Shown here: positions 9,016 to 17,776 of the stretch, one piece after another
Layout of the letters: each line of letters opens with the position of its first letter
Position numbering within the stretch: the stretch's first letter is position 1
NCBI GenBank assembly: GCA_964562985.1
Contig: CAZLWE010000001.1
Span: 62,001 to 126,000, forward strand
DNA from: SHLQ01 sp964562985
Lineage (GTDB): Bacteria; Actinomycetota; Acidimicrobiia; Acidimicrobiales; SHLQ01
Length of the DNA: 64,000 bases
Direction of reading: 5' to 3'
Notes under the pieces: model-generated
What the model was told of the DNA's origin: nothing
Databases searched by the model: none
Seen by the model: only the letters and a program-made list of their open reading frames with translations
Position numbers and translations under genes: made by a program

Positions 9016-9043
9016 GCCAGTTACGAGCTGCTCGAGCTGGTTG

Positions 9044-9769
9044 CTACCAGCCGTGGGTTTGCAAGAACTCGATCATCGCATCGGTGGTCTCGGTGAGCGC
9101 CGGTTCGTCGTTGAAGAAGCCGTGGTCGCCTTCGTCGAACGCGATTAGCGTGCATTGCGCGGCCTGGGCGCAGAAGGCTTCGACACGATCAAAAGGCACG
9201 ATCGTGTCCTCGCGGCTGTGGAAAGCGATTGTCGGTTGCGCTACCAACACGGCGTCGTCGGCACCCACAGCTGGGTTGAACAACACCACGGCGTTCGTCT
9301 CGGCACCGGCCTCCACCGCCAGTGCGCCGCCTGCCGAGGAACCGCCTATGGCAATACGATCGGGGTCGACACCAAATCGCTCACTCTCGCGCCGCAACGC
9401 CCTGACCGCATCAGCACCGTCGAATATGGCGACCGCGGGAGTCGTGCCCTCGGCCGTTACTCGATATTCAACGACGACCCCGACAATGCCTGCACTTGCT
9501 AGCCGTTGCGCCTGACTTTGGAACTGTTCAACTCGGGTGGTTGCGAACCCTCCGCCATGGAACAGCACAACCGCGCCGGGGAGGTCGTCGCCGGTCTCCG
9601 TCGGCTGAAAAATGTGGAGATGGAGATCACGCTCGTCGGTGGATTTGTACACCTCGACCGTCGTGGCTCCGAGGTCGACATCGGGATACCCGACGACGTC
9701 GCCACCACCCGGAAGCAGTGCACACCCAGAGAGCGCGATTAAGAACGCAGGAAGGATTCTCTTGATCAC
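9044..9769 (-). CDS. alpha/beta-hydrolase lipoprotein (carboxylesterase/HSL-like)
   Basis: The 241-aa protein begins with a lipoprotein signal peptide (lipobox LSGC, residues about 13-16), so it is probably anchored outside the membrane. The hydrolase domain carries the oxyanion-hole HGGGF motif, the nucleophile elbow GGSSAGGA, the acid in HSREDTIVPF and the catalytic His in EGDHGFF, all in the right order. This is the pattern of the hormone-sensitive lipase/carboxylesterase group. The substrate is unknown; short-chain esters are likely. The GTG start precedes the signal peptide directly. It follows its neighbours on the same strand but with a 40-bp gap. Confidence 0.85.
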   Translation of the reverse strand: MIKRILPAFLIALSGCALLPGGGDVVGYPDVDLGATTVEVYKSTDERDLHLHIFQPTETGDDLPGAVVLFHGGGFATTRVEQFQSQAQRLASAGIVGVVVEYRVTAEGTTPAVAIFDGADAVRALRRESERFGVDPDRIAIGGSSAGGALAVEAGAETNAVVLFNPAVGADDAVLVAQPTIAFHSREDTIVPFDRVEAFCAQAAQCTLIAFDEGDHGFFNDEPALTETTDAMIEFLQTHGW

Positions 9770-9872
9770 GCACGCAATCTGACACGGTGCATTGAAAATT
9801 CAGCGAAAAACACTCGGTCTAGGTCCAATGTCCCTATTCGATCACACCGAGTCACAGAACGGTTTGGTGCTG

Positions 9873-9878
9873 TACTCT
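9873..9878 (+). promoter_or_regulatory. -10 box of a leaderless permease promoter
   Basis: TACTCT ends 7 nt before the GTG at 9886. No clear -35 element and no ribosome binding site are seen. Confidence 0.45.
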
Positions 9879-9885
9879 TTGGCAC

Positions 9886-10950
9886 GTGGCGCAGACTACC
9901 GATGCAGCGGACCCGCATGTCCATGGTCCCCATTGTGATCATGATGTCGACCACGACCACGACCACGACGAGGGCAACATCTCGAGTTACGCCACGCGCC
10001 GCGGCTACGGGCCCTATGTTCTGCTGATCCCGATCGTGGTTGCTCTACTCGTTCGCAACCGCATTGACGCCTTCACCAACGAAGAGGTCCGCCTGTGGTC
10101 GACGCTGTTCGTCTCGGTCACCATCCAGGCGCTGCCCTTCCTGGTACTCGGCGTGGTGATCAGTGGGCTCATCGCAGCATTTGTCTCTCCGGAGCTCGTG
10201 GAACGCTTCGTCCCCAAACGAAGCTCGCTCGCCGTGCCCGCCGCAGGTTTCGCTGGTCTCGCACTTCCCGGCTGTGAATGCGGTTCGGTGCCAATCGCTG
10301 GCCGCCTTGTAGATGCCGGCACTCCCCCAGCCGCCGCCCTCACATTCTTGCTCGCAGCGCCAGCGATCAACCCGGTGGTGATGGTCGCGACGGCCGTTGC
10401 GTTCCCGGGCAACCTTGAACTCGTCGGCGCTCGTTTCATCGCGTCGCTCGCCGCTGCGTTGCTGGTCGGCACCTGGTGGGCACGCCGAAACGACGACTCC
10501 CTAATCAAATCAATGGTCGGCGCTAGCGCCCACGATCATGGAGACACCAAAAGGCTCTCGACCTTTGTCGATGTCGCCTCAAAAGACCTCGTACACGCCG
10601 GGGGCTACCTGGTCGTCGGTGCCCTCGCCGCAGCCACCATGCAGTTGGTCATCCCCCGCTCGGTCATCAACGCCGTAGCGGAGAATGAATGGCAGTCGGT
10701 GCTGATCTTGGCCGGCCTCGCGGTTCTCCTATCGATCTGCTCAGAAGCTGATGCCTTCGTCGCCGCCGGATTACCCCAGTTCTCACTCACGTCACGCTTG
10801 GTCTTCCTGGTGGTTGGTCCGGTCATCGACATCAAGCTCATCGCACTGCATGTCGGAATCTTCGGTAAGAAGTTCGCTGCCCTGTTCGCTCCGGTCACGC
10901 TGGTCGTGGCCATGGTGAGCGCAGTCGTTGTTGGGCAGGTGCTGTTGTGA
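9886..10950 (+). CDS. permease of the DUF318/ArsP_1 (YraQ-like) family with His-rich N-terminus
   Basis: This 354-aa integral membrane protein has about eight hydrophobic segments in two halves. The family signature GCECGSVPIAGRL and the Pro/Asn-containing segment LLAAPAINPVVM are present. The first 30 residues are packed with His and Asp (HGPHCDHDVDHDHDHDEG), a likely metal-binding arm. The next gene is its usual partner, a TIGR03943 protein, and overlaps by 4 bp. The family is thought to move metal or metalloid species; the substrate here is not known. The GTG start is supported by a -10 box 7 nt upstream. A zinc or copper role is only an inference from the His tail. Confidence 0.85.
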   Translation: MAQTTDAADPHVHGPHCDHDVDHDHDHDEGNISSYATRRGYGPYVLLIPIVVALLVRNRIDAFTNEEVRLWSTLFVSVTIQALPFLVLGVVISGLIAAFVSPELVERFVPKRSSLAVPAAGFAGLALPGCECGSVPIAGRLVDAGTPPAAALTFLLAAPAINPVVMVATAVAFPGNLELVGARFIASLAAALLVGTWWARRNDDSLIKSMVGASAHDHGDTKRLSTFVDVASKDLVHAGGYLVVGALAAATMQLVIPRSVINAVAENEWQSVLILAGLAVLLSICSEADAFVAAGLPQFSLTSRLVFLVVGPVIDIKLIALHVGIFGKKFAALFAPVTLVVAMVSAVVVGQVLL

Positions 10951-11678
10951 CGCGTCTCGGCCGCGCCGCCATGATGCTCTTCATCGCGATCACCATGTCG
11001 CGATTGCTTTGGACGGGAGCATTCGGCTTCTTCATTCAACAGCGCATGCGCATTCCGCTCATACTCGCCGTGATCGGCCTCTTCGGGCTCGGTATCTACG
11101 AAGCTCGACTCGCCCTCAAAGAGGAGCGGGACGACCCCGAATCCGTTCGACGCTCGATTGCGCCACGAGTGGGATGGCTATTGGTGCTGCCGCTGATGGT
11201 GTTGGTGTCGGTCGCCCCCACTGGACTCGGCGCAGCCGCCGCTGACCGCGTGGAAGCGTTCACACCGGTTGAGGTGACGAAGAACTTCGAACCGCTCGAC
11301 ACCTCCGTCCAGCCGGTACCCATGCGGGTATTCGACTTCGTGGACCGGGCATTCTGGGACCCCGACCAAAGCACCGAGGGCGTCACGGTCCAACTCGAGG
11401 GCCTCGTCGTGAACAACGAGGAGATCCAAGACGGGTTCCTGCTCACCCGTTTCTTGGTGAGTTGCTGCGCCGCCGACGGCGTACCGATTCAGGTCGCGGT
11501 CCGAGGCGTCGAAACGGCCTACCCCGACGACACCTGGGTTGTCGCAGACGTCGTTCTTCGCCCGCCGCCAGCACCGTTTCAAGAGCTACCCCTCGACCAG
11601 CGAACCGTGAACGCCGACGTCGTGTCGATCACCGTTGTCCCCGAGACACCAAGCGACGCTTACGAGTCGCCGTACTAA
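10947..11678 (+). CDS. TIGR03943 family putative permease partner subunit
   Basis: The 243-aa protein has two N-terminal membrane segments (residues about 5-55), a third near residue 75-95 (VGWLLVLPLMVLVSVAPTGL) and then a soluble extracytoplasmic domain with the family's double-cysteine motif RFLVSCCAADGVPIQV. It overlaps the permease gene by 4 bp, and the two families occur together widely, so they probably form one transporter. The paired Cys could bind a metal ion or take part in thiol exchange. The substrate is unknown. It ends convergently, overlapping the next gene by 4 bp. Confidence 0.88.
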   Translation: MTRLGRAAMMLFIAITMSRLLWTGAFGFFIQQRMRIPLILAVIGLFGLGIYEARLALKEERDDPESVRRSIAPRVGWLLVLPLMVLVSVAPTGLGAAAADRVEAFTPVEVTKNFEPLDTSVQPVPMRVFDFVDRAFWDPDQSTEGVTVQLEGLVVNNEEIQDGFLLTRFLVSCCAADGVPIQVAVRGVETAYPDDTWVVADVVLRPPPAPFQELPLDQRTVNADVVSITVVPETPSDAYESPY

Positions 11679-12289
11679 CCGAGGCCGACCCAGCTGGCGC
11701 TGATCGTTAGGATCGCCCAGTATTCGGCGACCCGCTCGCGTGCGAAACGTTCCGGTAGACGGCTCAGGAGTTCGTTACCCTGACGAGTGGTCACCACGAT
11801 GGTCTCCAGTCCCGCTGATTCACACAGCGCCGCCGTGCGAACCCGGTGACGGGGTTGGGTTACAACAGCAACACGCTCAAGCCCCGCCGCGGCAGCGTTC
11901 TTACAGGTCTCGTTTGTTGACACGCCTTCGGGGTCGAGCGAGACATCGAGATCGGGCAGGTACTCGGCAATTACCTCGGGCTCTCCGGGGCCGCCTGAGG
12001 CGAACACGGTTGCGCCTGGCGTTACGGCCACGATCTCCTCAGCCAGCTCGATGCGCGAGAGAAGTGCACCGCTTGGGCGCCCACTGTTAAACACCCGTGC
12101 GCCGGGAACGATCACCGCTTCAACCGGCTCGCCGGGCAGAGCGTCCACCGACTCCTCGGTGACGATGTCGGTACCGATCGCGAACAGACGAATCATGATC
12201 ATCGGGAACAGGATCACAAAGGCCAAGAAGGCAACGGCACTGATCGCAGACTGCACACGCTCGCGGCGTTCGCTGAGGGGTTCTGACAT
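11675..12289 (-). CDS. SanA/YdcF-like (DUF218/ElyC) membrane protein
   Basis: The 204-aa protein has one N-terminal membrane segment (ISAVAFLAFVILFPMIMIRL) and a DUF218 domain with VIVPGARVFNSGRPSGAL, FASGG and DPEGVSTNET, matching SanA/YdcF-type proteins linked to envelope integrity and vancomycin sensitivity in E. coli. The biochemical reaction of this family is not settled. It stands alone on the minus strand and overlaps the preceding plus-strand gene by 4 bp tail to tail. The start is the ATG before the charged segment SEPLSERRER. Confidence 0.8.
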   Translation of the reverse strand: MSEPLSERRERVQSAISAVAFLAFVILFPMIMIRLFAIGTDIVTEESVDALPGEPVEAVIVPGARVFNSGRPSGALLSRIELAEEIVAVTPGATVFASGGPGEPEVIAEYLPDLDVSLDPEGVSTNETCKNAAAAGLERVAVVTQPRHRVRTAALCESAGLETIVVTTRQGNELLSRLPERFARERVAEYWAILTISASWVGLG

Positions 12290-12369
12290 CGCCTACAACG
12301 CTACGTTGGTCAGCACCCAAACTGCTGTCGGGAGCACTCCCCACCCGGCCTCACCCTCGAAAGGATCCC

Positions 12370-12813
12370 ATGGACTATCGGACAGCGACTCTCGAGGACG
12401 CGGAAGCGATCGGTTCGCTCTGGACCGCCTGTGGTCTCGGCAATGGCGCCGCAGACGCTATCGAGATCGCCGAGCGACTCCGCAACGACGATGGGTTCTT
12501 TATCGTTGGCACGAGGAACGACGGCGGCATCGTTGCCAGCGCGATGGGCTGCTACGACAACCACCGCGGCTGGGTGAAGCGGGTAGCTGTATCGCCCCAA
12601 GCCCAGGGCCAGGGAGCCGGGACCGAACTCGTAGCCGAACTGGAACGTCGCTTCCGTACCGCCGGAATCACCGAACTGCGACTGGCCGTCTTTCGAGACA
12701 ATGCCAGCGCTGGCCAGTTCTGGGAAACCAAGGGCTATGAAGAACTCACGAACGTGCGGTACTTCGTGAAGTCGCTGAAGCCCTACGTCGCTATCGGGCG
12801 CCGTACTCGGTGA
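12370..12813 (+). CDS. GNAT family N-acetyltransferase
   Basis: The 147-aa protein has the GNAT fold: MDYRTATLEDAEAI at the N-terminus, the acetyl-CoA loop in VAVSPQAQGQGAGTELV (Q/RxxGxG/A type) and the C-terminal NASAGQFWETKGYEE. Such enzymes transfer acetyl groups to amines; the target is unknown, with an amino acid, polyamine or ribosomal protein N-terminus all possible. AAAGGA lies at good distance before the ATG. Its 3' end overlaps convergent pyrE by 23 bp. Confidence 0.88.
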   Translation: MDYRTATLEDAEAIGSLWTACGLGNGAADAIEIAERLRNDDGFFIVGTRNDGGIVASAMGCYDNHRGWVKRVAVSPQAQGQGAGTELVAELERRFRTAGITELRLAVFRDNASAGQFWETKGYEELTNVRYFVKSLKPYVAIGRRTR

Positions 12814-13462
12814 GGTAGGCGCGCATCTTTTTGACCGTCTCGTCAGACAAATCCGCGTGTTCGATGATCTCTTCCACCGTGACGATGGCGTGGGTTGGCA
12901 TCGAGAACTCTTCGCCAACCTGTTGTAGCGCTGCCTTGTCGCCGGTGCCACGTTCCATGCGGTCGACGCTCACGATCAGCCCGGCAAGCTGCACGTCGGC
13001 GGCTGCCCGAAGCACTGGCACGGTCTCGCGAATCGACGTGCCTGCGGTGGTGACGTCTTCAATGATCAAGACCCGGTCGCCGTCGGCTGGCACATGCCCG
13101 ACGAGCACGCCGCCTTCGCCGTGGCCCTTGGCTTCCTTGCGGTTGAACATGAATCCCACATCGCGGCCTCGGGTGGCCAACGCACTGGCGGTTTCGACCG
13201 CCAGTGGGATTCCCTTGTATGCAGGGCCGAACAACACATCGAAGTCGCCAAAGTTTGCCTCGATCGCGTCCGCATAGAACTCACCCAAGCGACGGATCTG
13301 CGAACCGGTGCGGTACTTGCCGGTCTGCACGAAATAGGGCGTCGGACGCCCCGACTTGGTCACGAAATCGCCGAAAGTCAGTACCTCCGACTCGATCATG
13401 AAGTCAATAAACGCTCTCTTGTAGTCGACACTTCCGGTCGACGACCCCACATCACTCACCAT
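12791..13462 (-). CDS. pyrE: orotate phosphoribosyltransferase
   Basis: PyrE makes orotidine monophosphate from orotate and PRPP in pyrimidine synthesis. The 223-aa protein shows the N-terminal FGDFVTKSGRPTPYF, the Arg/Lys loop region and the PRPP motif RVLIIEDVTTAGTS. The ATG at 13462 gives MVSDVGSSTGSVD and then the conserved YKRAFIDFM. The first 13 codons lie inside a 77-bp tandem repeat that continues towards and beyond the N gap, so copies of this start region precede the gene. A longer frame running through the gap depends on unknown bases and is not trusted. The dimer active site appears complete. Confidence 0.93.
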   Translation of the reverse strand: MVSDVGSSTGSVDYKRAFIDFMIESEVLTFGDFVTKSGRPTPYFVQTGKYRTGSQIRRLGEFYADAIEANFGDFDVLFGPAYKGIPLAVETASALATRGRDVGFMFNRKEAKGHGEGGVLVGHVPADGDRVLIIEDVTTAGTSIRETVPVLRAAADVQLAGLIVSVDRMERGTGDKAALQQVGEEFSMPTHAIVTVEEIIEHADLSDETVKKMRAYLTEYGAR

Positions 13463-13701
13463 GATCGCTCNNNNNNNNNNNNNNNNNNNNNNNNNNNNNN
13501 NNNNNNNNNNNNNNNNNNNNNNNNNNNNNNNNNNNNNNNNNNNNNNNNNNNNNNNNNNNNNNNNNNNNNNCGCGAGCTCCGCTCTCCCAAAACACTCCAC
13601 GTCGACACTTCCGGTCGACGACCCCACATCACTCACCATGATCGCTCCGCGAGCTCCGCTCTCCCAAAACACTCCACGTCGACACTTCCGGTCGACGACC
13701 C
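13424..13701. repeat. 77-bp tandem repeat carrying the pyrE start region
   Basis: Copies run at 13424-13470 (partial, ends at the gap), 13571-13647 (full) and 13648-13701 (partial). Each full unit holds the pyrE ATG, its first 13 codons and 30 bp of upstream sequence. The period is not a multiple of three. The array is interrupted by 100 N, so the true copy number is unknown. Confidence 0.85.
13471..13570. other. assembly gap, 100 N
   Basis: This is a run of exactly 100 undefined bases, typical of a scaffold join of unknown size. It lies within the 77-bp repeat array between aspS and pyrE. Confidence 0.99.
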
Positions 13702-13719
13702 CCCCCACTACCCATGCCG

Positions 13720-15453
13720 TCAGTCCTCGCGAGGGAGGACTCGGAGACCGAGCTCTTCCATGTGCGCAGGGTCGGCCGGGCTCGGAGCCTTGGTGAGCGG
13801 GTCGGCGCCCTTCTGGGTCTTCGGGAAGGCAATGACTTCGCGAATATTCTCCTCGCCGACGAGCAGTGCCGTCAGACGGTCGATGCCGAATGCGAAGCCG
13901 CCATGGGGCGGAGCCCCGTACTTGAAGGCGTTGAGGAGGAAACCAAACTTGGCCATCTGCTCATCTTCACCAATGCCCAGAATCTCGAAGATCTGCGTCT
14001 GCACGTCCTTCTGGAAGATTCGGATCGAACCCGAGCCAAGCTCCCAGCCATTGAGCGTCAGGTCGTAGGCCTGGCTTCGGATGTCGAGCCACTCATCGCC
14101 CTGCGCTGTCGTGAGCATTTCGACATCATCTTTATGGGGCATCGTGAACGGGTGATGAGCCGGAATGGGGTTGCCATCCACGACATCCTCGAAGAGTGGG
14201 AAGTCGGTGATCCACAGGAAGCTGAAGCCACCGTCGTTTACTGGCGGCTTGCCGAGTTCGAGGCGCAGCAGGCCAAGCACCTTGTTCGCCACACGCTGGG
14301 TATCAGCGATGAGGAAGACCATGTCGCCGGTCTTTGCATCGAGTCGCTCGACGAGTCCGGAAAGCTCGGATTCGCTCATGAACTTGGTGAGGCCGCCTTC
14401 GAGGCCTTCCTCCTTCATGCGGAACCATGCGAGGCCCTTTGCGCCCCACTGCTTGGCCTTGTCGGTGAGCTCGTCGATCTTGTTGCGCCCGAGCTCGTCG
14501 GCGCCACCGGGCATGCAGATGCCCTTGATCGATGGCGTCTTGAAGACGTTCGATTCGGTCTCGGCGAACAGGTCGGTGAGCTCAACGAGTTCCATGCCGA
14601 ACCGCACGTCGGGCTTGTCTGAGCCGTAGCGGTTCATGGCGTCGGCGTACGTCATCCGTGGGAAGTCGGTTGGACGCTCACCGGTGATCGCTTCGGTGGC
14701 GTCGGCGACGGCTTCGCTGATGAACGTAAAGACGTCTTCTTGGTCAACAAAGCTGGCCTCGGCGTCGAGTTGCATGAACTCGAACTGGCGGTCGGCACGA
14801 AGGTCTTCGTCGCGAAGGCAGCGCGCGATCTGGTAGTAGCGGTCGATTCCGCCGACCATCGAGAGCTGCTTGAACAGCTGGGGGCTCTGCGGCAGTGCGT
14901 AGAAGTTGCCAGGATGCAATCGTGATGGGACGACGAAATCGCGTGCGCCTTCTGGGGTCGACGCGATGAGCATCGGTGTTTCGATCTCGCAGAAGCCTTG
15001 ACGTTCCATGGCACCGCGAATGGCGCTATTGACCTTGGCTCGTGCTCGGAGGTTTCGCTGCATCCGGTCTTGACGAAGGTCGACGTAGCGATGCTCAAGG
15101 CGAATGAGTTCGTCGACGTCGGCCCGGCCATTCACTTGGAACGGCGGCGGTTCAGCCGCGTTCAAGATCACGGTCTCCGTGTCACGTATCTCGATTGCGC
15201 CGCTCGCCAACTTCTCGTTGACCATGTCAGCGGGCCGCTCCGCAACAGTGCCAGTGATCGCAACGACGTACTCGCTGCGGACATCGACCTTCTGGTCGAC
15301 GACGACCTGTACGACACCGGTGTGGTCGCGCACGTCGACAAACGCAAGGTGCTCGGAGTGGACGCGGCGGGTATCTACCCAGCCAGCGACCGTAACGGTC
15401 TGGCCGACATGGTCTTTGTTGATTTCACCGCAATAGTTGGTGCGAAGAGACAT
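13720..15453 (-). CDS. aspS: aspartyl-tRNA synthetase (bacterial type)
   Basis: AspS charges tRNA-Asp. The 577-aa protein has the OB-fold anticodon domain, the class II core with QSPQLFKQLSMVGGIDRYYQ and FEFMQLDAEASF, the bacterial GAD insertion (about residues 280-400) and motif 3 GGFAFGIDRLTALL. The normally Arg-Asp-Leu/His-Gly loop near residue 30 reads TRRVHSEHLAFVD here, so it is unclear whether the enzyme discriminates Asp from Asn tRNA. GAGGAA lies 2 nt before the ATG. It follows hisS by 27 bp in an operon. Confidence 0.96.
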   Translation of the reverse strand: MSLRTNYCGEINKDHVGQTVTVAGWVDTRRVHSEHLAFVDVRDHTGVVQVVVDQKVDVRSEYVVAITGTVAERPADMVNEKLASGAIEIRDTETVILNAAEPPPFQVNGRADVDELIRLEHRYVDLRQDRMQRNLRARAKVNSAIRGAMERQGFCEIETPMLIASTPEGARDFVVPSRLHPGNFYALPQSPQLFKQLSMVGGIDRYYQIARCLRDEDLRADRQFEFMQLDAEASFVDQEDVFTFISEAVADATEAITGERPTDFPRMTYADAMNRYGSDKPDVRFGMELVELTDLFAETESNVFKTPSIKGICMPGGADELGRNKIDELTDKAKQWGAKGLAWFRMKEEGLEGGLTKFMSESELSGLVERLDAKTGDMVFLIADTQRVANKVLGLLRLELGKPPVNDGGFSFLWITDFPLFEDVVDGNPIPAHHPFTMPHKDDVEMLTTAQGDEWLDIRSQAYDLTLNGWELGSGSIRIFQKDVQTQIFEILGIGEDEQMAKFGFLLNAFKYGAPPHGGFAFGIDRLTALLVGEENIREVIAFPKTQKGADPLTKAPSPADPAHMEELGLRVLPRED

Positions 15454-15480
15454 GATTCCTCGTGGTTGTAATTGAACGGG

Positions 15481-16752
15481 TCAGCGGTCCTGACGACCGA
15501 GAAGTTCGGTCAGCAGGTCGCTGCGAGCTATTTGAGTTTGCCCCGCGTCGCCGACCATGTCGCGCACGGTGACAACGTTGTTGGCCACTTCGTCTTCACC
15601 GATGATGAGAGCGACCGGCGCCTTCGAACGATCGGCGACTTTCATCTGGGCTTTCATCGATCGTCCGTCGAAGCTTCGCTCGGCGGCGATACCGGCGGTG
15701 CGAAGCTGGTCGGCGAGCACGGTCGCTTCTTTCCCGCCGGTGAGGTCAACAATGAATACGTCTGGCGCACCCGATGGAGCTTCGAAGGTTTCCTCGGCAT
15801 CGCAGGCCAACAGGATGCGGTCGACACCAAGCGCAAACCCGATGCCGGGCGTGGGTTTCCCGCCGAGGCTCTCGGCGAGCCCGTCGTAGCGGCCTCCCCC
15901 GCCTACGGCGTTTTGGGCATTTTCCAAAGCCGTCGATGCGAATTCGAAGGTGGTGCGGGTGTAGTAGTCCAGGCCACGAACGAGTCGGGGCGAGATCTCA
16001 TAGGGAATCTCTAGAGCTTCAAGCCCCTCGCGCACGGCAGCGAAGTGCTCGGCTGTTTCCCCGGTGAGGTAATCGACCATAAGCGGAGCATCAGCAATAA
16101 TCGCCTGGTCTTCCCGGCGCTTGCTGTCGAGCACCCGAAGCGGGTTCTTCTCCAGCGTTGCCTGTGACCCCTCACTCAGATCGCTCACCCGGTCTCGTAA
16201 ATAGCCTTCGAGCGCCGCGAAATACTGCGGACGGCAGCTGTCGTCGCCGAGCGAGTTGAGCAGCAGCGTTACCTGGTTCATGCCAAGCCGTTCGTAGAAA
16301 CGCCACCCGAGGGCGATGACCTCGACATCGATCGCGGCGTCGCTCGAACCGAGGACTTCGATACCAACTTGGCTGAACTGGCGATAGCGGCCGGCCTGGG
16401 GGCGTTCACGACGGAACTGCGGACCCTCGTACCAAACCTTCCATGGAAGGTCTTGGGGGTTGTGCTGCAGAAATGCCCGCACGACAGATGCGGTGAGCTC
16501 GGGACGAAGTGCGATGCGCGTTCGATCTTTGTCCTTGTCTTCGAAGTCGTACATTTCCTTGGTGACGACGTCGGTCGACTCGCCCACGCGGAGAAATACG
16601 CCCAGCTCTTCGACGATCGGCGACATGATGTGGCCATACCCGGCGAGCCGTGCCTCTTCGGCGAAGACGTCAACGAGCGCGCGATGACGTTCTGAGTCTG
16701 GACTCATTACATCGCGCATGCCCTTGAGCGCTCGGAATTTCTGGGTACCCAC
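15481..16752 (-). CDS. hisS: histidyl-tRNA synthetase
   Basis: HisS charges tRNA-His. The 423-aa protein shows FRALKGMRD at the N-terminus, motif 2 YEGPQFRRERPQAGRYRQF, the histidine signature RGLDYYTRTTFEF and motif 3 GIGFALGVDRI, plus a C-terminal anticodon domain. The GTG at 16752 is preferred because TAGCCT lies 8 nt upstream; a TTG at 16761 is the other possibility. It is followed by aspS, the common actinobacterial order, though here separated from rel by a plus-strand ATP-grasp gene. Confidence 0.95.
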   Translation of the reverse strand: MGTQKFRALKGMRDVMSPDSERHRALVDVFAEEARLAGYGHIMSPIVEELGVFLRVGESTDVVTKEMYDFEDKDKDRTRIALRPELTASVVRAFLQHNPQDLPWKVWYEGPQFRRERPQAGRYRQFSQVGIEVLGSSDAAIDVEVIALGWRFYERLGMNQVTLLLNSLGDDSCRPQYFAALEGYLRDRVSDLSEGSQATLEKNPLRVLDSKRREDQAIIADAPLMVDYLTGETAEHFAAVREGLEALEIPYEISPRLVRGLDYYTRTTFEFASTALENAQNAVGGGGRYDGLAESLGGKPTPGIGFALGVDRILLACDAEETFEAPSGAPDVFIVDLTGGKEATVLADQLRTAGIAAERSFDGRSMKAQMKVADRSKAPVALIIGEDEVANNVVTVRDMVGDAGQTQIARSDLLTELLGRQDR

Positions 16753-16803
16753 GGCGGTCAAGGCTACCGCAGGTACGCCCGACCGAAGTCACCAACGCTC
16801 CCC

Positions 16804-16809
16804 TAGAAT
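16804..16809 (+). promoter_or_regulatory. -10 box of a leaderless ATP-grasp gene promoter
   Basis: TAGAAT, close to the TATAAT consensus, ends 6 nt before the GTG at 16816. Confidence 0.55.
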
Positions 16810-16815
16810 TTTGCC

Positions 16816-17703
16816 GTGCCTACTGGTCCTCGCCGAATTGCCTACCTCTGCTCGCAGGTGACGATTCCGGGGTCACCAACGCGTCGCGTTGACGCGTTCG
16901 AACACGACCTGATGATGGATGCCATGCGTGCAGCATTCGTCGACCGAAACCTCGACATCCGAGAGCTGTGCTGGGACGACGAAGCGACGGACTGGTCGAC
17001 CTACGACGCAGTGATCATCGGCACCACGTGGGACTACTGGGATCGCCGTGACGAGTACGTCCAGACACTCGCAAAGATCGGCGACGCCACCCACCTCTGG
17101 AATCCGATCGAGATGGTTCGCTGGAACATCGACAAACGATACCTACGAGACCTCGAAGCCAAGGGCGCACCGATGATCCCAACACTGTGGCTAGACGATC
17201 CCAGCGAAACGGCAATCACCGAAGCATTCGACCACCTCAAAAACGATGATCTCGTCATCAAGCGACAGATCGGCGCCAGCAGCGACGGCCAGCACAGGAT
17301 CCGCCGAGGCGACCCAATTCCTGGCGTTACCCTCCCGATGTTTGCTCAGCCGTTTCAAACGGCGATCATCAATGAGGGTGAGTACAGCTTTATCTTCGTC
17401 GATGGCGAGTTGTCGCACGTGCTCAACAAACAAGCCGCTGAAGGCGACTATCGAATCCAATCGGAATTCGGTGGTTTCGAGAAGCCCCACGAGCCATCAC
17501 CGCAAGATGAACAAGCCGCCACCCACATCATGAGCTTGCTTGACGAAACGCCGTTGTATGCCAGAGTCGACATGCTTCGCCGAGAAGACGGCGCCCTCGC
17601 ACTCATGGAAATCGAACTGATCGAGCCCTACCTCTACCCCGAACAAGGCCCCGAACTCGGCCCCCGCCTAGCGGCAGCCATAGAACGCCGACTCGCGAAC
17701 TAG
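16816..17703 (+). CDS. ATP-grasp domain protein (RimK/glutathione synthetase-like)
   Basis: The 295-aa protein has an N-terminal Rossmann-like part (IAYLCSQVTIPGSP, DAVIIGTTWDYWDRRDEY), a Lys in DLVIKRQIGASSDG that fits ATP binding, and late acidic residues MEIELIEPYLY that could bind Mg2+. This matches the glutathione-synthetase-like ATP-grasp ligases, which join a carboxylate to an amine or thiol through an acyl phosphate. The substrate is unknown. It is a single-gene unit in the opposite direction to hisS and rel; the GTG start has a -10 box 6 nt upstream. Confidence 0.8.
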   Translation: MPTGPRRIAYLCSQVTIPGSPTRRVDAFEHDLMMDAMRAAFVDRNLDIRELCWDDEATDWSTYDAVIIGTTWDYWDRRDEYVQTLAKIGDATHLWNPIEMVRWNIDKRYLRDLEAKGAPMIPTLWLDDPSETAITEAFDHLKNDDLVIKRQIGASSDGQHRIRRGDPIPGVTLPMFAQPFQTAIINEGEYSFIFVDGELSHVLNKQAAEGDYRIQSEFGGFEKPHEPSPQDEQAATHIMSLLDETPLYARVDMLRREDGALALMEIELIEPYLYPEQGPELGPRLAAAIERRLAN

Positions 17704-17718
17704 CGGACGCGGCCTCAA

Positions 17719-17735
17719 GGAACCCGCAGGGTTCC
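17719..17735. terminator. 7-bp hairpin after the ATP-grasp gene
   Basis: GGAACCC and GGGTTCC form a perfect 7-bp stem with a GCA loop, 16 bp past the stop codon. There is no T-run, so its strength as a terminator is unclear. Confidence 0.4.
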
Positions 17736-17776
17736 CGCCAACCGCAGCGCGAGTCGAGGGCCGCCAGGCCCGGATC

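Noticed and set aside
9786..9820. Zur-type operator before the permease
   Set aside because: Only a weak TGAA-N2-TTCA palindrome is present; it does not match the longer actinobacterial Zur box well enough.
13463..13708. N-terminal extension of pyrE through the N gap
   Set aside because: It depends on unknown bases, and the repeat period of 77 shifts the frame at each copy; the conserved protein begins right after the ATG at 13462.
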